Source of the DNA: Streptomyces sp. NBC_01288 | Lineage (GTDB): Bacteria > Actinomycetota > Actinomycetes > Streptomycetales > Streptomycetaceae | Length of the DNA stretch: 64,000 nt | Assembly: GCF_035982055.1 (NCBI RefSeq) | Contig: NZ_CP108427.1 | Location: 10,415,001-10,479,000 of the forward strand | Direction of reading: 5' to 3' | Shown here: positions 16,620 to 25,217 of the stretch, piece by piece | How positions within the stretch are numbered: position 1 is the first letter of the stretch | Layout: each line of letters begins with the position of its first letter | The notes under the pieces: model-generated | What the model saw: the letters and a program-made list of their open reading frames with translations, nothing else | Told to the model about the DNA's origin: nothing | Databases searched by the model: none | Program-made: the position numbers and the translations under genes

Positions 16620-17494
16620 GCCGGGTCCTTTTCGAGCAGGAGGAAGTCCCGGTGGGCGCGCAGGAATTCAGCGGGTTTCTCCCACTGCGGCCAGTGGCCC
16701 GCGTCCGCGATGACATGCAGGCGGGCGTCAGGCAGCCAGCTCTGGAGCATCGCCGCCTCGTCGAGTCCGCCGGTCGGGTCGTGGTCGGTCCACAACAGCA
16801 GCGTGGGCGCGGTGATGTGGCCGACCCAGGCCGGGTCCCAGGCGAAGTCCTTGCGTACGTCGGGGTCTTGGAGCACCAATGTGTTCTCGATCGCGCGCAG
16901 GAAGCCGGGGCGGCCGTAGACCGCGCGGCGCAGGTTCACCAGTTCGTCGGTGACCATCGAGGTGTCGTGGAAGAGGAACTCGACGCGGCGGCGCACGGTT
17001 TCGTCGCTGGGGTCCCTGACGGCGGCCAGGGTGCTGTCGCGCATCCGGACCATCACCTCGGGCTTGTTGGCGATGTTCCCGGGGGTGTTGAGCACGAGCC
17101 GTTCGACGCGCTCGGGGTGGTACGCGGCGGTCCACGCGGTCACCCAGCCGCCGAGCGATTCGCCGGACAGGTGCGCCGACTCGATCCCCGACGCGTCCAT
17201 CAGGCCCAGGAGATGATCGGAGAGCACGTCGATCGTGTACGGCCGGTCCGGGAGGTCGGACCAACCGTGGCCGACCATGTCGTAGGCCGTGACACGGAAG
17301 TCGGCGGCGAGCCCGGCGATGTCCCGGGCGTAGGCCTCCAGATGTCCGCCGGTGCCGTGCAGCAGGATCAGCTCGGGGCCGGACCCCGCGCGTAGGACCC
17401 GCGTACGGACACCGGCGACATCGACGAAGCTCAACTCATGCTCCACGTCGGACAGTTCGCCCCAGATGCCGATGTGGGTGGGCAACGGGCTCAT
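16616..17494 (-). CDS. Alpha/beta hydrolase, meta-cleavage product hydrolase-like
   Basis: A 292-residue alpha/beta hydrolase. Oxyanion segment LLHGTGGH, nucleophile elbow GESLGG (Ser113), an acid in LWTDHDPTGG and catalytic His in DAGHWPQWEKP are in canonical order. That final motif and the direct coupling to an extradiol dioxygenase are typical of C-C bond hydrolases (MhpC/BphD type) that split the ring-opened product. It overlaps both neighbours by 4 bp. Substrate is inferred from the dioxygenase partner. Confidence 0.87.
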   Translation of the reverse strand: MSPLPTHIGIWGELSDVEHELSFVDVAGVRTRVLRAGSGPELILLHGTGGHLEAYARDIAGLAADFRVTAYDMVGHGWSDLPDRPYTIDVLSDHLLGLMDASGIESAHLSGESLGGWVTAWTAAYHPERVERLVLNTPGNIANKPEVMVRMRDSTLAAVRDPSDETVRRRVEFLFHDTSMVTDELVNLRRAVYGRPGFLRAIENTLVLQDPDVRKDFAWDPAWVGHITAPTLLLWTDHDPTGGLDEAAMLQSWLPDARLHVIADAGHWPQWEKPAEFLRAHRDFLLLEKDPA

Positions 17495-17994
17495 GCCTGC
17501 TCCTCCTTGAATCGTGCGCGGGCTTCCGCGACCGTGACCAGGCCCGCGCTCTGCCGGCGGCCGACGCCGAGCAGGTTCAGCAGACGGGAGTTCTCGATGG
17601 TGAGGAACTCGACCGGCTCGGTGTCGGAGTCGTTGTAGTGGCGGTGCCAGGTCCAGGGCGGGGTGTAGATGAAGTCGCCGGTGGCCCAGGGCTCGGTGTC
17701 GTCCTCGATGTCGCTGTGGCCGCGCCCGCTGATGACGAAGTGCACCGTCTCGTGATGGTGGCGCTGCATGTCCGAGCTGAGACCCGCCGGGATGGTCTGC
17801 CGGAAGAGTTCGAAGGAGGCCGTCGGCAGCAGCCCGGCGATCGCCAGCACGGTCGGGTTGTGCACCTGGTCGGCCGGCAGGGGCGCGAGTTCGTCGGCGT
17901 GCACGACGACCGGCCGCGCCGTCCCGGGCCGCACGGTGTCCTGGATCGAGCCGAGGAAATCGGCCATGGTGAAGCGAGGTCCCGATTCAGCCAT
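17491..17994 (-). CDS. Cupin-domain protein
   Basis: A 167-residue single-domain cupin. The metal-binding motif 1 region appears as MQRHHHETVHFVISGRGHSD and motif 2 as GDFIYTPPWTWHRHYN, with the usual His/Glu pattern. It may be a dioxygenase, isomerase or ligand-binding accessory protein of the aromatic pathway. It overlaps the downstream hydrolase by 4 bp and abuts the upstream SDR gene. Cupins of this size in meta-cleavage operons are not functionally predictable from sequence. Confidence 0.8.
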   Translation of the reverse strand: MAESGPRFTMADFLGSIQDTVRPGTARPVVVHADELAPLPADQVHNPTVLAIAGLLPTASFELFRQTIPAGLSSDMQRHHHETVHFVISGRGHSDIEDDTEPWATGDFIYTPPWTWHRHYNDSDTEPVEFLTIENSRLLNLLGVGRRQSAGLVTVAEARARFKEEQA

Positions 17995-18776
17995 CAGATC
18001 GTCTCCGTCCTTCCGCCGTCGACCGTGAGCACGGTCCCGTTGATGTACGCCGCCTCGTCGGAGGCCAGGAACGCCACGGCCGACGCGATCTCCGCCGGTC
18101 GCGCGGCCCGCCCGGCCGGAATGTGCGCCAGGTCCTGCGCGTCGAGTTCGTCGAACCCGAGGTGTGCGGCGCGTGCCCGGTTGGTCAGGATCTGCGTCCG
18201 CCGCTCGGTCGAAGTGGCGCCGGGGGCAACGCAGTTGACGGTCACGCCCTCGGCCGCGAACTCACGGGAGAGCAGCTTGGCCGCCGCCGTCACCGCCGAC
18301 CGCAGCACCACGGACGCGGCCAGGTCGGGCTGCGGCTGCCGTACCGCCGTGGACGTCACGAAAACCACCCGCCCGAAGCCCCGCTTCGCCATACCCGGCA
18401 TCGCGAGGCGCGCCAGCCGCAGTGGGCCGAGCAACAGCAGCTCGGACGCCTCCCGCCACCGTGCGTCGTCGAGGTCGAGGATCCCGCCGGGCGGCGGACC
18501 ACCGGCATTGAGCACCAGCACGTCGAGGCCGCCGTACCGGTCGTCGACCTCTTCCATCGCCGCCACGGCCGAGGACGGATCGGCCATGTCGCTCACCAGG
18601 GCGTGCACCTCACGCGCCGGGCCGTCGCCCGTGGCGTGGCTGAGCCGGGCGGCCGCGGCTTCGAGGGCCTCGGCGCGCCGGCCGGTGATCACCACCCGGT
18701 CGCCCGAACCCGCCAGGCGCTCCGCGACCGCGTGACCGATACCGCTCGCACCGCCGCCGACCAATGCTGTCCGCAT
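17994..18776 (-). CDS. SDR-family protein with atypical active site
   Basis: Rossmann-fold short-chain dehydrogenase-like protein of 260 residues with cofactor motif GGGASGIG near the N-terminus, LVLNAGG, and the C-terminal NGTVLTVDGGR. The usual catalytic YxxxK is absent: the aligned segment reads LAASVVLRSAVTAAAK, so Tyr and Lys are replaced. The same loss occurs in the BKR-like SDR subgroup, so it is probably a family trait and not damage, but the chemistry is uncertain. ATG 18776 is chosen over 18806 because GGGAGG precedes it and the protein then begins at its first strand. It is the first gene of the operon and divergent from iclR. Confidence 0.82.
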   Translation of the reverse strand: MRTALVGGGASGIGHAVAERLAGSGDRVVITGRRAEALEAAAARLSHATGDGPAREVHALVSDMADPSSAVAAMEEVDDRYGGLDVLVLNAGGPPPGGILDLDDARWREASELLLLGPLRLARLAMPGMAKRGFGRVVFVTSTAVRQPQPDLAASVVLRSAVTAAAKLLSREFAAEGVTVNCVAPGATSTERRTQILTNRARAAHLGFDELDAQDLAHIPAGRAARPAEIASAVAFLASDEAAYINGTVLTVDGGRTETI

Positions 18777-18838
18777 GATGTTGGCATCCTCCCGAGTCCT
18801 CCCCACGCCCGCCGGCAGGGGCAGCCGAGCCTTCCCCT

Positions 18839-18857
18839 TGTCCGCCGGGCAGGGACA
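18839..18857. promoter_or_regulatory. Candidate IclR operator in the SDR/IclR divergent gap
   Basis: TGTCC-GCCGGGCAG-GGACA contains GTCC-N9-GGAC, the same spacing as an inverted repeat at 19664-19682 before the cupin/FMO operon. It lies 18 bp before the iclR start and 63 bp before the SDR start. Binding by the adjacent IclR protein is inferred. Confidence 0.45.
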
Positions 18858-18874
18858 GCCTTAGCGTGACCGGC

Positions 18875-19660
18875 ATGACCCCCGGGGAACAAGGGACGAG
18901 TCCCACTGCGCGGGACGGCAAGGCCGAGACCTTCGGTCTGGAGCGCGCGGCGGCGATCCTCGGCGCCTTCGACGCGGCGCACCGCGAGCTGACGCTCTCC
19001 GCGCTCGTGGCCCGCTGCGGGCTGCCCCGGTCGACCACCCACCGCACCGCGGACCGGATGATCCGGCTCGGCTGGCTGGACAAACCCCAGGGCCACTACC
19101 GGATCGGCAACCGGCTCTTCGAGATCGCGAGCCTGGCCCCGATCCGCCTCGAACTGCGCGAGGCCGTCCTGCCCTACCTCCAGGACCTGCACAGCGCGAC
19201 CAGGACCACCGTGCAGCTCGGTGTCCTGGAGGGCGCGCAGATCCTGGTCGTCGAGAAGATCACCGGCCACCGTCCCATGCCGATGCTCTCCCAGGTCGGC
19301 GGAATCATCCCGGCGTACTGCTCGGCGCTGGGCCGGGCCATCCTCGCCTACAGCGAGACCGCGACCATCGACGCCGTACTCGATGCCGGAACGCCGCCGC
19401 GCAACCCGCGCACGCTGACCACCAAGGAAGCCGTGATCCGCGAGCTGACCGCCGTCCCTGCCAGGGGCTGGGCGGTGGAGCGCGAGGAGGGCAACATCGG
19501 CGTGAGCTGCGTCGCCGCCCCGATCTTCGGCCCGTCCGGCGACGTCGCCGCGGCCCTGTCCGTCACCGGGCCCACCGCCCTGGTCCGCGCCGACCGGGCC
19601 GGGCCCGCCGTACGGCTCGCCGCCGCGGCCGCCTCCCGGGCCTACAGCACCCGCCGCTGA
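18875..19660 (+). CDS. IclR-family transcriptional regulator
   Basis: A 261-residue regulator. The N-terminal winged HTH spans about 20-85 (LERAAAILGAFDAAHRELTL, RSTTHRTADRMIRLGWL). The ligand-binding GAF-like domain follows, with GGIIPAYCSALGRAILAY and EREEGNIGVSCVAAPIF typical of IclR proteins. ATG 18875 and GTG 18866 are both possible, and neither has a strong ribosome site. It sits between the two halves of the aromatic-type locus and probably controls both in response to a pathway acid. Confidence 0.9.
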   Translation: MTPGEQGTSPTARDGKAETFGLERAAAILGAFDAAHRELTLSALVARCGLPRSTTHRTADRMIRLGWLDKPQGHYRIGNRLFEIASLAPIRLELREAVLPYLQDLHSATRTTVQLGVLEGAQILVVEKITGHRPMPMLSQVGGIIPAYCSALGRAILAYSETATIDAVLDAGTPPRNPRTLTTKEAVIRELTAVPARGWAVEREEGNIGVSCVAAPIFGPSGDVAAALSVTGPTALVRADRAGPAVRLAAAAASRAYSTRR

Positions 19661-19663
19661 AAT

Positions 19664-19682
19664 CGTCCCAGCCGGTGGGACG
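19664..19682. promoter_or_regulatory. Candidate IclR operator upstream of the cupin-FMO operon
   Basis: CGTCCCA-GCCGG-TGGGACG, a perfect 7-bp inverted repeat 4 bp after the iclR stop and about 95 bp before the cupin start. It shares GTCC-N9-GGAC with the site at 18839-18857. A weak terminator for iclR is the alternative reading. Confidence 0.45.
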
Positions 19683-19776
19683 TTTGATTGCGCACCGACC
19701 GCGCCGAACCCACGCTGGGCGCAGCAGACCAGCGCCGTGGCCGGTCGGCCACGGTGGCGACCGGAAGGAGACGACG

Positions 19777-20241
19777 GTGACTCTAGGCGGTGGCTACATG
19801 CTGCCCTCCCGCGACGGACACAAGATCGCGGCGATCGGGCTGGGCATCACCCTCAAGGCGGACGGTGCCGCGACACACGACGCGTACTCGCTGTTCGAGT
19901 ACACGGTCCCGCCGGAGACCGACGGACCGCCGCCGCACCTGCACACCCGTGAGGACGAGTCCTTCATCTGTCTGGCCGGACGGCTCGACGTGCACCTCGG
20001 CGGCAAGGACTTCGTCCTCGAACACGGCGACTACCTCTATCTGCCGCGCGATGTGATCCACGCCTTCCGCAACCCGTACCAGGAGGAGTCGCGCGTCATC
20101 TCCGTCGTCTCGCCGGCCGGCCTGGAGGCGTACTACCAGACGCTCGCGGACATGCCGCCCGGCCCGAAGGACATCGGGCTGATGAAGAAGATCATGGCCG
20201 ACTTCGGCATCGAGCTCCAACTGCCGCCCGAGGTCGCCTGA
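19777..20241 (+). CDS. Cupin-domain protein (quercetinase-like fold)
   Basis: A 154-residue cupin. Motif 1 PPPHLHTREDESFICLAGRLDVH and motif 2 HGDYLYLPRDVIHAFRN carry the metal-ligand His/Glu set. The C-terminal tail ends in a helical MKKIMADFGIELQLP segment. GTG 19777 is chosen because AAGGAG lies 7 nt upstream. The frame stays open further up but without a ribosome site. It precedes the FMO gene by 2 bp and is surely co-transcribed with it. Its exact reaction is unknown. Confidence 0.82.
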   Translation: MTLGGGYMLPSRDGHKIAAIGLGITLKADGAATHDAYSLFEYTVPPETDGPPPHLHTREDESFICLAGRLDVHLGGKDFVLEHGDYLYLPRDVIHAFRNPYQEESRVISVVSPAGLEAYYQTLADMPPGPKDIGLMKKIMADFGIELQLPPEVA

Positions 20242-20243
20242 TC

Positions 20244-21839
20244 ATGAGGATCGCCATCATCGGTGCCGGTGTCGCGGGCCTGGTCACCGCGAAGGTGCTC
20301 ACCCAGGCCGGACACGGGACGGACGTGTTCGACAAGACCCCCGACGTCGGCGGCGTGTGGAGCCGCACCCGCCGCTACCCGGGCGTCACCACACAGAGCC
20401 CGAAGGCGCAGTACTCCTTCTCCGACTTCCCCATGCCCGCGGACTTCCCCGAGTGGCCCGACGGCGCCCGGATCCAGTCCTACCTCGCCGACTACACCGC
20501 CCACTTCGGACTCGAACCGGTCCTGCGCCTGAGCACCGAGGTGCTCTCGGCCCGCCCGACCGCCGACGGCACGTGGAGCGTCGAGTACCGCGACTCCGCG
20601 GGCACCCACAGCACGGAGTCCTACGACCGACTCGTCGTCGCCAATGGAGTGTTCTGCGAACCGGCGGTGCCGAGGTTCGACGGCCTGGCGGAGTTCACCG
20701 CGGCCGGCGGCCAGGTGTGCGCGGGCACGGAGTTCCACGACGCCGAACAGGCCCGCGACCGCAACGTCCTCGTCGTCGGCTACGGCAAGTCGGCCTGCGA
20801 CGTGGCCGTCCCGATCAGCGCCGTCGCCGCCCGCACCGACGTCATCGCGCGCCAGCTGCTGTGGAAGGTCCCGCGGAAGATCGGCGGCCGGCTGAACTTC
20901 AAGATGCTGCTGCTCACCCGGCTCGGCGAGGCGCTGTTCCGCTACATCCGGCGGAGCGGCCTCGAACGCTTCCTGCACGGCCCCGGCAACGGCCTGCGCC
21001 GCCGGATGATCAACTCCATCGGCACCGTGTCGATACGTCAACTCGGCCTGAAGCGGCTCGATCTCGTGCCCCGGGGAACGATGGAGGACATCGTGCGCGG
21101 CGCCATCGGCCTCGCGACCGAGGGATTCTTCGAGGCCGTCACCGCGGGCGACATCACCGTCCACCGGGACCGCACCATCGAGCAACTCCTCGTCGTGGAC
21201 GGCAAGCCCTCCGCCCGCCTCTCCGACGGCACCGTGCTGCCCGCGGACCTGGTGGTCTGCGCCACCGGCTTCACCCAGGGCGTCCCGTTCCTGCCCGAGA
21301 AGGTGCGCGAGCAACTGCTAGACGAGCGCGGCAACTTCATGCTCTACCGCCAGATCCTGCCCCTCGGGATCCCCGGCCTGTACTTCAACGGCTACAACTC
21401 CTCCTTCTTCAGCCCGCTCAACGCCGAGATCGCCGCCCTGTGGATCGCCGCCGACCTCGCCGGCGCGGTGGAGACACCCGACACCGAGACCATGCGCCGA
21501 GCGGTCGTCGAGCAACTGGCCTTCATGGACATCGCCACCGACACCCATCACTGCCGTGGCACCAAGATCATCCCGTTCTCCATGCACAACGCCGACGAGG
21601 TGCTCGGCGACCTGGATCTCAACGTCAACCCGCTGGTCCGCGCGGCCCATTGGCTCGGCCCGGTCGATCCGGCCGCCTACAGACGACTGACTCCGACGCT
21701 GCTCAAGCGCCTGGCGTCGATCGAGCCCGGAGACCGGGACCGGCCGAGCGTTCTTCCCGGCGCGGGCATTTCGGCTTCGGGTTCAGGGCCGGGGCGCGCG
21801 GTGCCGGAGAGCCTGACCGAGTCCTCAACGCAAGGCTGA
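20244..21839 (+). CDS. Flavin-containing monooxygenase (class B, FMO/BVMO-like)
   Basis: FAD- and NADPH-binding oxygenase of 531 residues. First Rossmann motif GAGVAG at 8-13, second motif VVGYGKSACDVAVP near 180, and an FMO-type LVVCATGFTQG late in the chain. The family fingerprint between the two nucleotide motifs is only partly kept, so N-hydroxylation, Baeyer-Villiger or aromatic oxidation cannot be separated. The last 35 residues are low-complexity (GSGPGRAVPESL). It is translated directly behind the cupin gene and is probably the entry oxygenase of the IclR-controlled pathway (inference). Confidence 0.85.
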   Translation: MRIAIIGAGVAGLVTAKVLTQAGHGTDVFDKTPDVGGVWSRTRRYPGVTTQSPKAQYSFSDFPMPADFPEWPDGARIQSYLADYTAHFGLEPVLRLSTEVLSARPTADGTWSVEYRDSAGTHSTESYDRLVVANGVFCEPAVPRFDGLAEFTAAGGQVCAGTEFHDAEQARDRNVLVVGYGKSACDVAVPISAVAARTDVIARQLLWKVPRKIGGRLNFKMLLLTRLGEALFRYIRRSGLERFLHGPGNGLRRRMINSIGTVSIRQLGLKRLDLVPRGTMEDIVRGAIGLATEGFFEAVTAGDITVHRDRTIEQLLVVDGKPSARLSDGTVLPADLVVCATGFTQGVPFLPEKVREQLLDERGNFMLYRQILPLGIPGLYFNGYNSSFFSPLNAEIAALWIAADLAGAVETPDTETMRRAVVEQLAFMDIATDTHHCRGTKIIPFSMHNADEVLGDLDLNVNPLVRAAHWLGPVDPAAYRRLTPTLLKRLASIEPGDRDRPSVLPGAGISASGSGPGRAVPESLTESSTQG

Positions 21840-21847
21840 CACCGATG

Positions 21848-21886
21848 CGTTGAACCCCGGCGAGAGGAACTCGCCGGGGTTCAACG
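21848..21886. terminator. Strong bidirectional terminator hairpin
   Basis: A perfect 17-bp inverted repeat (arms 21848-21864 and 21870-21886, loop AGGAA) lies between the convergent FMO and GH31 genes, 8 bp past the FMO stop. The GC-rich stem without a U-tract is typical of Streptomyces. Confidence 0.88.
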
Positions 21887-21923
21887 TCATGCCCACGGGG
21901 TCATGGGGACTTGCCGGAGCCGG

Positions 21924-24900
21924 TCAACCGCACGTCACGGTGATCGGTGTGTGCGCGCTCCGCGCCGGGAGCGTGACGGTCAAGGTGCGGGTCGAACTGT
22001 CGAAGTGGTAGGCGTGGGCGGGGAGTTGAGCCCCTCCCACTCGGACGGTGCTCGGGGCGGTGGCGCCGATGAGGGAGACGGTCCACTGCCGCGTCTTCAC
22101 CTGGCCGTGGAAGGTTCCGGTCGGAGGGGTGATCGTCACCGTGTACCGGGTGCCGTTCTCCCGGTACCGGATCTTCGTGACGGCGCTGTGGCCGCGCCCG
22201 GTGCCGGTGGTCCCGTCGTCCTCGTAGAGGGTGGAGGAACCGGAGGCGCCCGCCGCGACGGTGAGCGTGACCTTGGTCAGCGGGTCCTTGTCGTTGCTGG
22301 TGACGTCGTGCGTGCGGGTCGGGATGACGGCGCCCGCCCTGACGAACACCGGCATGGTGTCGAGGCCGTTGGTGATGTTCTGGGTGGTGCCGCCGGCGTA
22401 GGTCTGCCCGGTGAAGTAGTCGGTCCACTGGCTGCCCGGCGGGAACCATACCGAGGTCGTCGCCGTCGTGCCGGGCGTGGTGACCGGGGCGACGAGCATG
22501 TCTGGGCCGTAGAAGTACTCGCTGCCCGAAGTGGCGTACGCCTGCGGCTCGTTGGGGTACTGGAGGTACATCGGGCGGGTGACCGGGACGCCGGTCGTGT
22601 TCGCCTGCTGCGCGAGGGAGTAGGTGTAAGGCACCAGGTTCTCGCGGAGGTTGAGGAACTTGTCGGCCGAGGCGCGGGCCGCCGTGCCGTACTGCCAGGG
22701 CAGGCGGTCGCTGTGGTTGCTGTGCAGGCGGTCGATGGGCTGGAAGGTGCCGAGCTGGACCCAGCGGGCGTACATGTCGTCGGGGAGCTTGTGCGTGGTG
22801 TGGGTCGTGCCGTCGGCGGTGTAGGTCTCCGAACCGGTCAGGTTCGTCGTGTCGTTGTGGCCGCCGATGTCATGGCTGATCGCCGACATGCCGGTGGCGG
22901 CCGCCTCACCGGGCGTGTAGCCGACCTCGGCCTTCAGGGTGCCCCACGTGGAGGAGGTGTCGCCGGTGAAATGGACGGTGGTGCGCTTGTCGGCCCACGG
23001 TCCGGTGGGCAGCCCCTGCTGGCCGCTGTAACCGCCCGCCTGGAGCGAGCCGTAGGCACGGGAGACGGCGAAGCCCCGGCCGATCGTCTTGTCGGCGTCC
23101 GTCGCGTACTGCTGGTTGATCCACGCGTCCGGGGTGACACCGGGCAGCGAGGACTGGGAGGCGTCGCAGCACCAGTCCAGCCACCAGAAGTCGTTGCCCT
23201 GCTGGTCCATGGTCTGATGCAGGTCCATGTACGCCTTGAGCTGGTCGGGGTCGCCCCAGTCGAAGGTGTAGCAGTCACCGGCACCACTGCTCGCGGCGGG
23301 CGCGCAACCCCCCTTGTGCAGCTTGCCCTTGGCGGTCGCCTGGGCCTGCGCGAACTGCGGGTCGCTGCTCAGGATGCTCGGATGGATGTTGAGCGTGTTG
23401 TGCAGCCCCTGGGACGCGGCCCAGTCGAAGAACCCCTTCGGATCAGGGAACTTGGACTGGTCGATCTCCCAACCGCTCCATGTGTTGGGCGACTTGAAGT
23501 CCGTGTCGGTGACGAGCACGTCGAGCGGCACGCCTTCGGCGCGGAACGCGGGCAGGATCCTGTTCTCGTAGTCGGCGGCGGTTCGGTCGATGTACTCCGA
23601 GTACCAGACGCCGTACGCCCATTGGGGAAGCAGTTCGGGTGGACCGGTGAGGGTGGCCAGGTCGGTCAGCGCCCGCTGGTAGTCGTGGCCGTATCCGAAG
23701 ACATAGCCGTCCTGGTACGGCGCCCCGCCGCGGGAGGGGCGTTGGGTGACCTGGTGGGTGCCTGTGTCGTACAAGGCCGAGGCGGTGTCGTCGAGGAGGT
23801 ACCAGCCGTCCTTGTACAGCAGGCCGGGCGTGGTGGCCGGCGCCCCGTTGTTGCCGTCGACGCCGTCGAGGCTGCGACGGTAGCCGCCGAGCGCCAAGTG
23901 CGGTTGCGGGGCAGGGGAGTTGGCCGCCGTGACGGAGACCGTGTCGAGGTTGACATGGCAGCTCGCGGCGTCCGGGCAGCCGACGGTGATGTCGTTCGCC
24001 CCGGCCTTGAGAGTGACGGGGACGGAGGCGGTGCTCCAGGTGTCCCAGGTGCCGGTGACGGGCAACGACAGCGTCTGCGTGGTGCCGCCGGAGGACACCG
24101 TCGCCGTACGGGTCTGGTAGAGCCCGTCGCGGCCGGTGGCGTTGGCGTAGCGGACCTGCAACGCGTAGGTGCCGTCGGCCGGTACGCCGACAACGTGGGT
24201 CAACGCGCTTGCGCCCTGGTTCAGTTCGGCGAGAAAACCGCTGCCTGAGTACCCGGCGTGATCGGTGGCGGTGATCGCCGTACCCGAGACGCGACCGGCC
24301 TCGGCCTCGCAGGTGACGCCGTATCCGCAACTCGTGATCGCGGTCGTGGAGGTGGACGGGAAGCCGCTGCCCTGGTTCACCAGGGCGACGCTGTCGAGGT
24401 TGACGTCGCCGGAGTCGGTGGCGGTCCTCGTCAGCGTCAACGTGTGGTGCCCGGCGCCGAGTTGGACCGCGCTGCTCGCCAGGCCCCAGGTGTCCCAGTT
24501 GGCGGTGGTCGGCAGGCTCACTGTCCGGCTCGCGCCGCCGTCCACCGTCAGCGTGAGGGTGCGGCTGGTGTTCTGGCCGTCCCCGCCGACGGAGTTGGCG
24601 TAGCGCGCGTCGAGCGTGTACGTTCCCGCCGCGCTGACGTCGACGTCGGCCGACACGGAGTCGCCCGTCCCCTCGAAACCGGCGAGGAACCCGGACCCGG
24701 TGAAGCCGGTGTGGTCCGTGGCGACACCGGCCCCGCTGTGGGGCAGTTGCTCGGCCTCGCACAGGGCGCCCAGGCCGCAGGTGAGCCGGTGCCAGGGGCT
24801 GGCGTCGACCGCCGACCCGCCGGCCGACAGGTGCACGGAGAGGTTCTGCGCGTCGAACGGCCCTGAATCCACCTGGTACTTGAGCGTGACCGCGCTCGTG

Positions 24901-25217
24901 GTGATGGTCAGCCAGCCGTTGGACGTACTCGATGTGTACGGGGGCGGAGTGAACGCGGTGCGGCCGATCGCGTTGAACGTCGCGCTGTCGGTGAACTTTC
25001 CGTCCTGCGCGTACTCCGTGCGGATCAGGGTCGGGGACAGTACCTGGAAGCGGGCATTGCCCGAAGTCACCGACGCGGTGCGATGGTTGGTCGCGACATG
25101 CGCCGAGGCCGCTCCGGTGCCGGTCACGAGCATGGCGGCCAGGGTGCTGATGAGGGCGAGGACCGTGATGTGTCTTCGCGGGGTGTGTGTGGTGCGTGAC
25201 GCCGATCGTCTTCTCAC
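21924..25217 (-). CDS. Secreted glycoside hydrolase family 31 enzyme with two CBM35-like inserts
   Basis: A large exported alpha-glycosidase of 1097 residues. The signal peptide spans about 1-40 (ITVLALISTLAAMLVTG ... ASAH). A beta-sandwich N-domain is interrupted by two carbohydrate-binding modules, each beginning CEAE (near 154 and 302) and ending in a VNLDSV/VNLDTV strand, typical of CBM35-like folds. The GH31 barrel follows from about 450, with nucleophile Asp in FWWLDW near 680 and acid/base Asp in FTGDTSSTWGTL near 750. C-terminal beta domains close the protein. The GTG start has GGAG 7 nt upstream. Substrate (alpha-glucan, isomaltooligosaccharide or xyloside) is undetermined. Confidence 0.92.
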   Translation of the reverse strand: MRRRSASRTTHTPRRHITVLALISTLAAMLVTGTGAASAHVATNHRTASVTSGNARFQVLSPTLIRTEYAQDGKFTDSATFNAIGRTAFTPPPYTSSTSNGWLTITTSAVTLKYQVDSGPFDAQNLSVHLSAGGSAVDASPWHRLTCGLGALCEAEQLPHSGAGVATDHTGFTGSGFLAGFEGTGDSVSADVDVSAAGTYTLDARYANSVGGDGQNTSRTLTLTVDGGASRTVSLPTTANWDTWGLASSAVQLGAGHHTLTLTRTATDSGDVNLDSVALVNQGSGFPSTSTTAITSCGYGVTCEAEAGRVSGTAITATDHAGYSGSGFLAELNQGASALTHVVGVPADGTYALQVRYANATGRDGLYQTRTATVSSGGTTQTLSLPVTGTWDTWSTASVPVTLKAGANDITVGCPDAASCHVNLDTVSVTAANSPAPQPHLALGGYRRSLDGVDGNNGAPATTPGLLYKDGWYLLDDTASALYDTGTHQVTQRPSRGGAPYQDGYVFGYGHDYQRALTDLATLTGPPELLPQWAYGVWYSEYIDRTAADYENRILPAFRAEGVPLDVLVTDTDFKSPNTWSGWEIDQSKFPDPKGFFDWAASQGLHNTLNIHPSILSSDPQFAQAQATAKGKLHKGGCAPAASSGAGDCYTFDWGDPDQLKAYMDLHQTMDQQGNDFWWLDWCCDASQSSLPGVTPDAWINQQYATDADKTIGRGFAVSRAYGSLQAGGYSGQQGLPTGPWADKRTTVHFTGDTSSTWGTLKAEVGYTPGEAAATGMSAISHDIGGHNDTTNLTGSETYTADGTTHTTHKLPDDMYARWVQLGTFQPIDRLHSNHSDRLPWQYGTAARASADKFLNLRENLVPYTYSLAQQANTTGVPVTRPMYLQYPNEPQAYATSGSEYFYGPDMLVAPVTTPGTTATTSVWFPPGSQWTDYFTGQTYAGGTTQNITNGLDTMPVFVRAGAVIPTRTHDVTSNDKDPLTKVTLTVAAGASGSSTLYEDDGTTGTGRGHSAVTKIRYRENGTRYTVTITPPTGTFHGQVKTRQWTVSLIGATAPSTVRVGGAQLPAHAYHFDSSTRTLTVTLPARSAHTPITVTCG

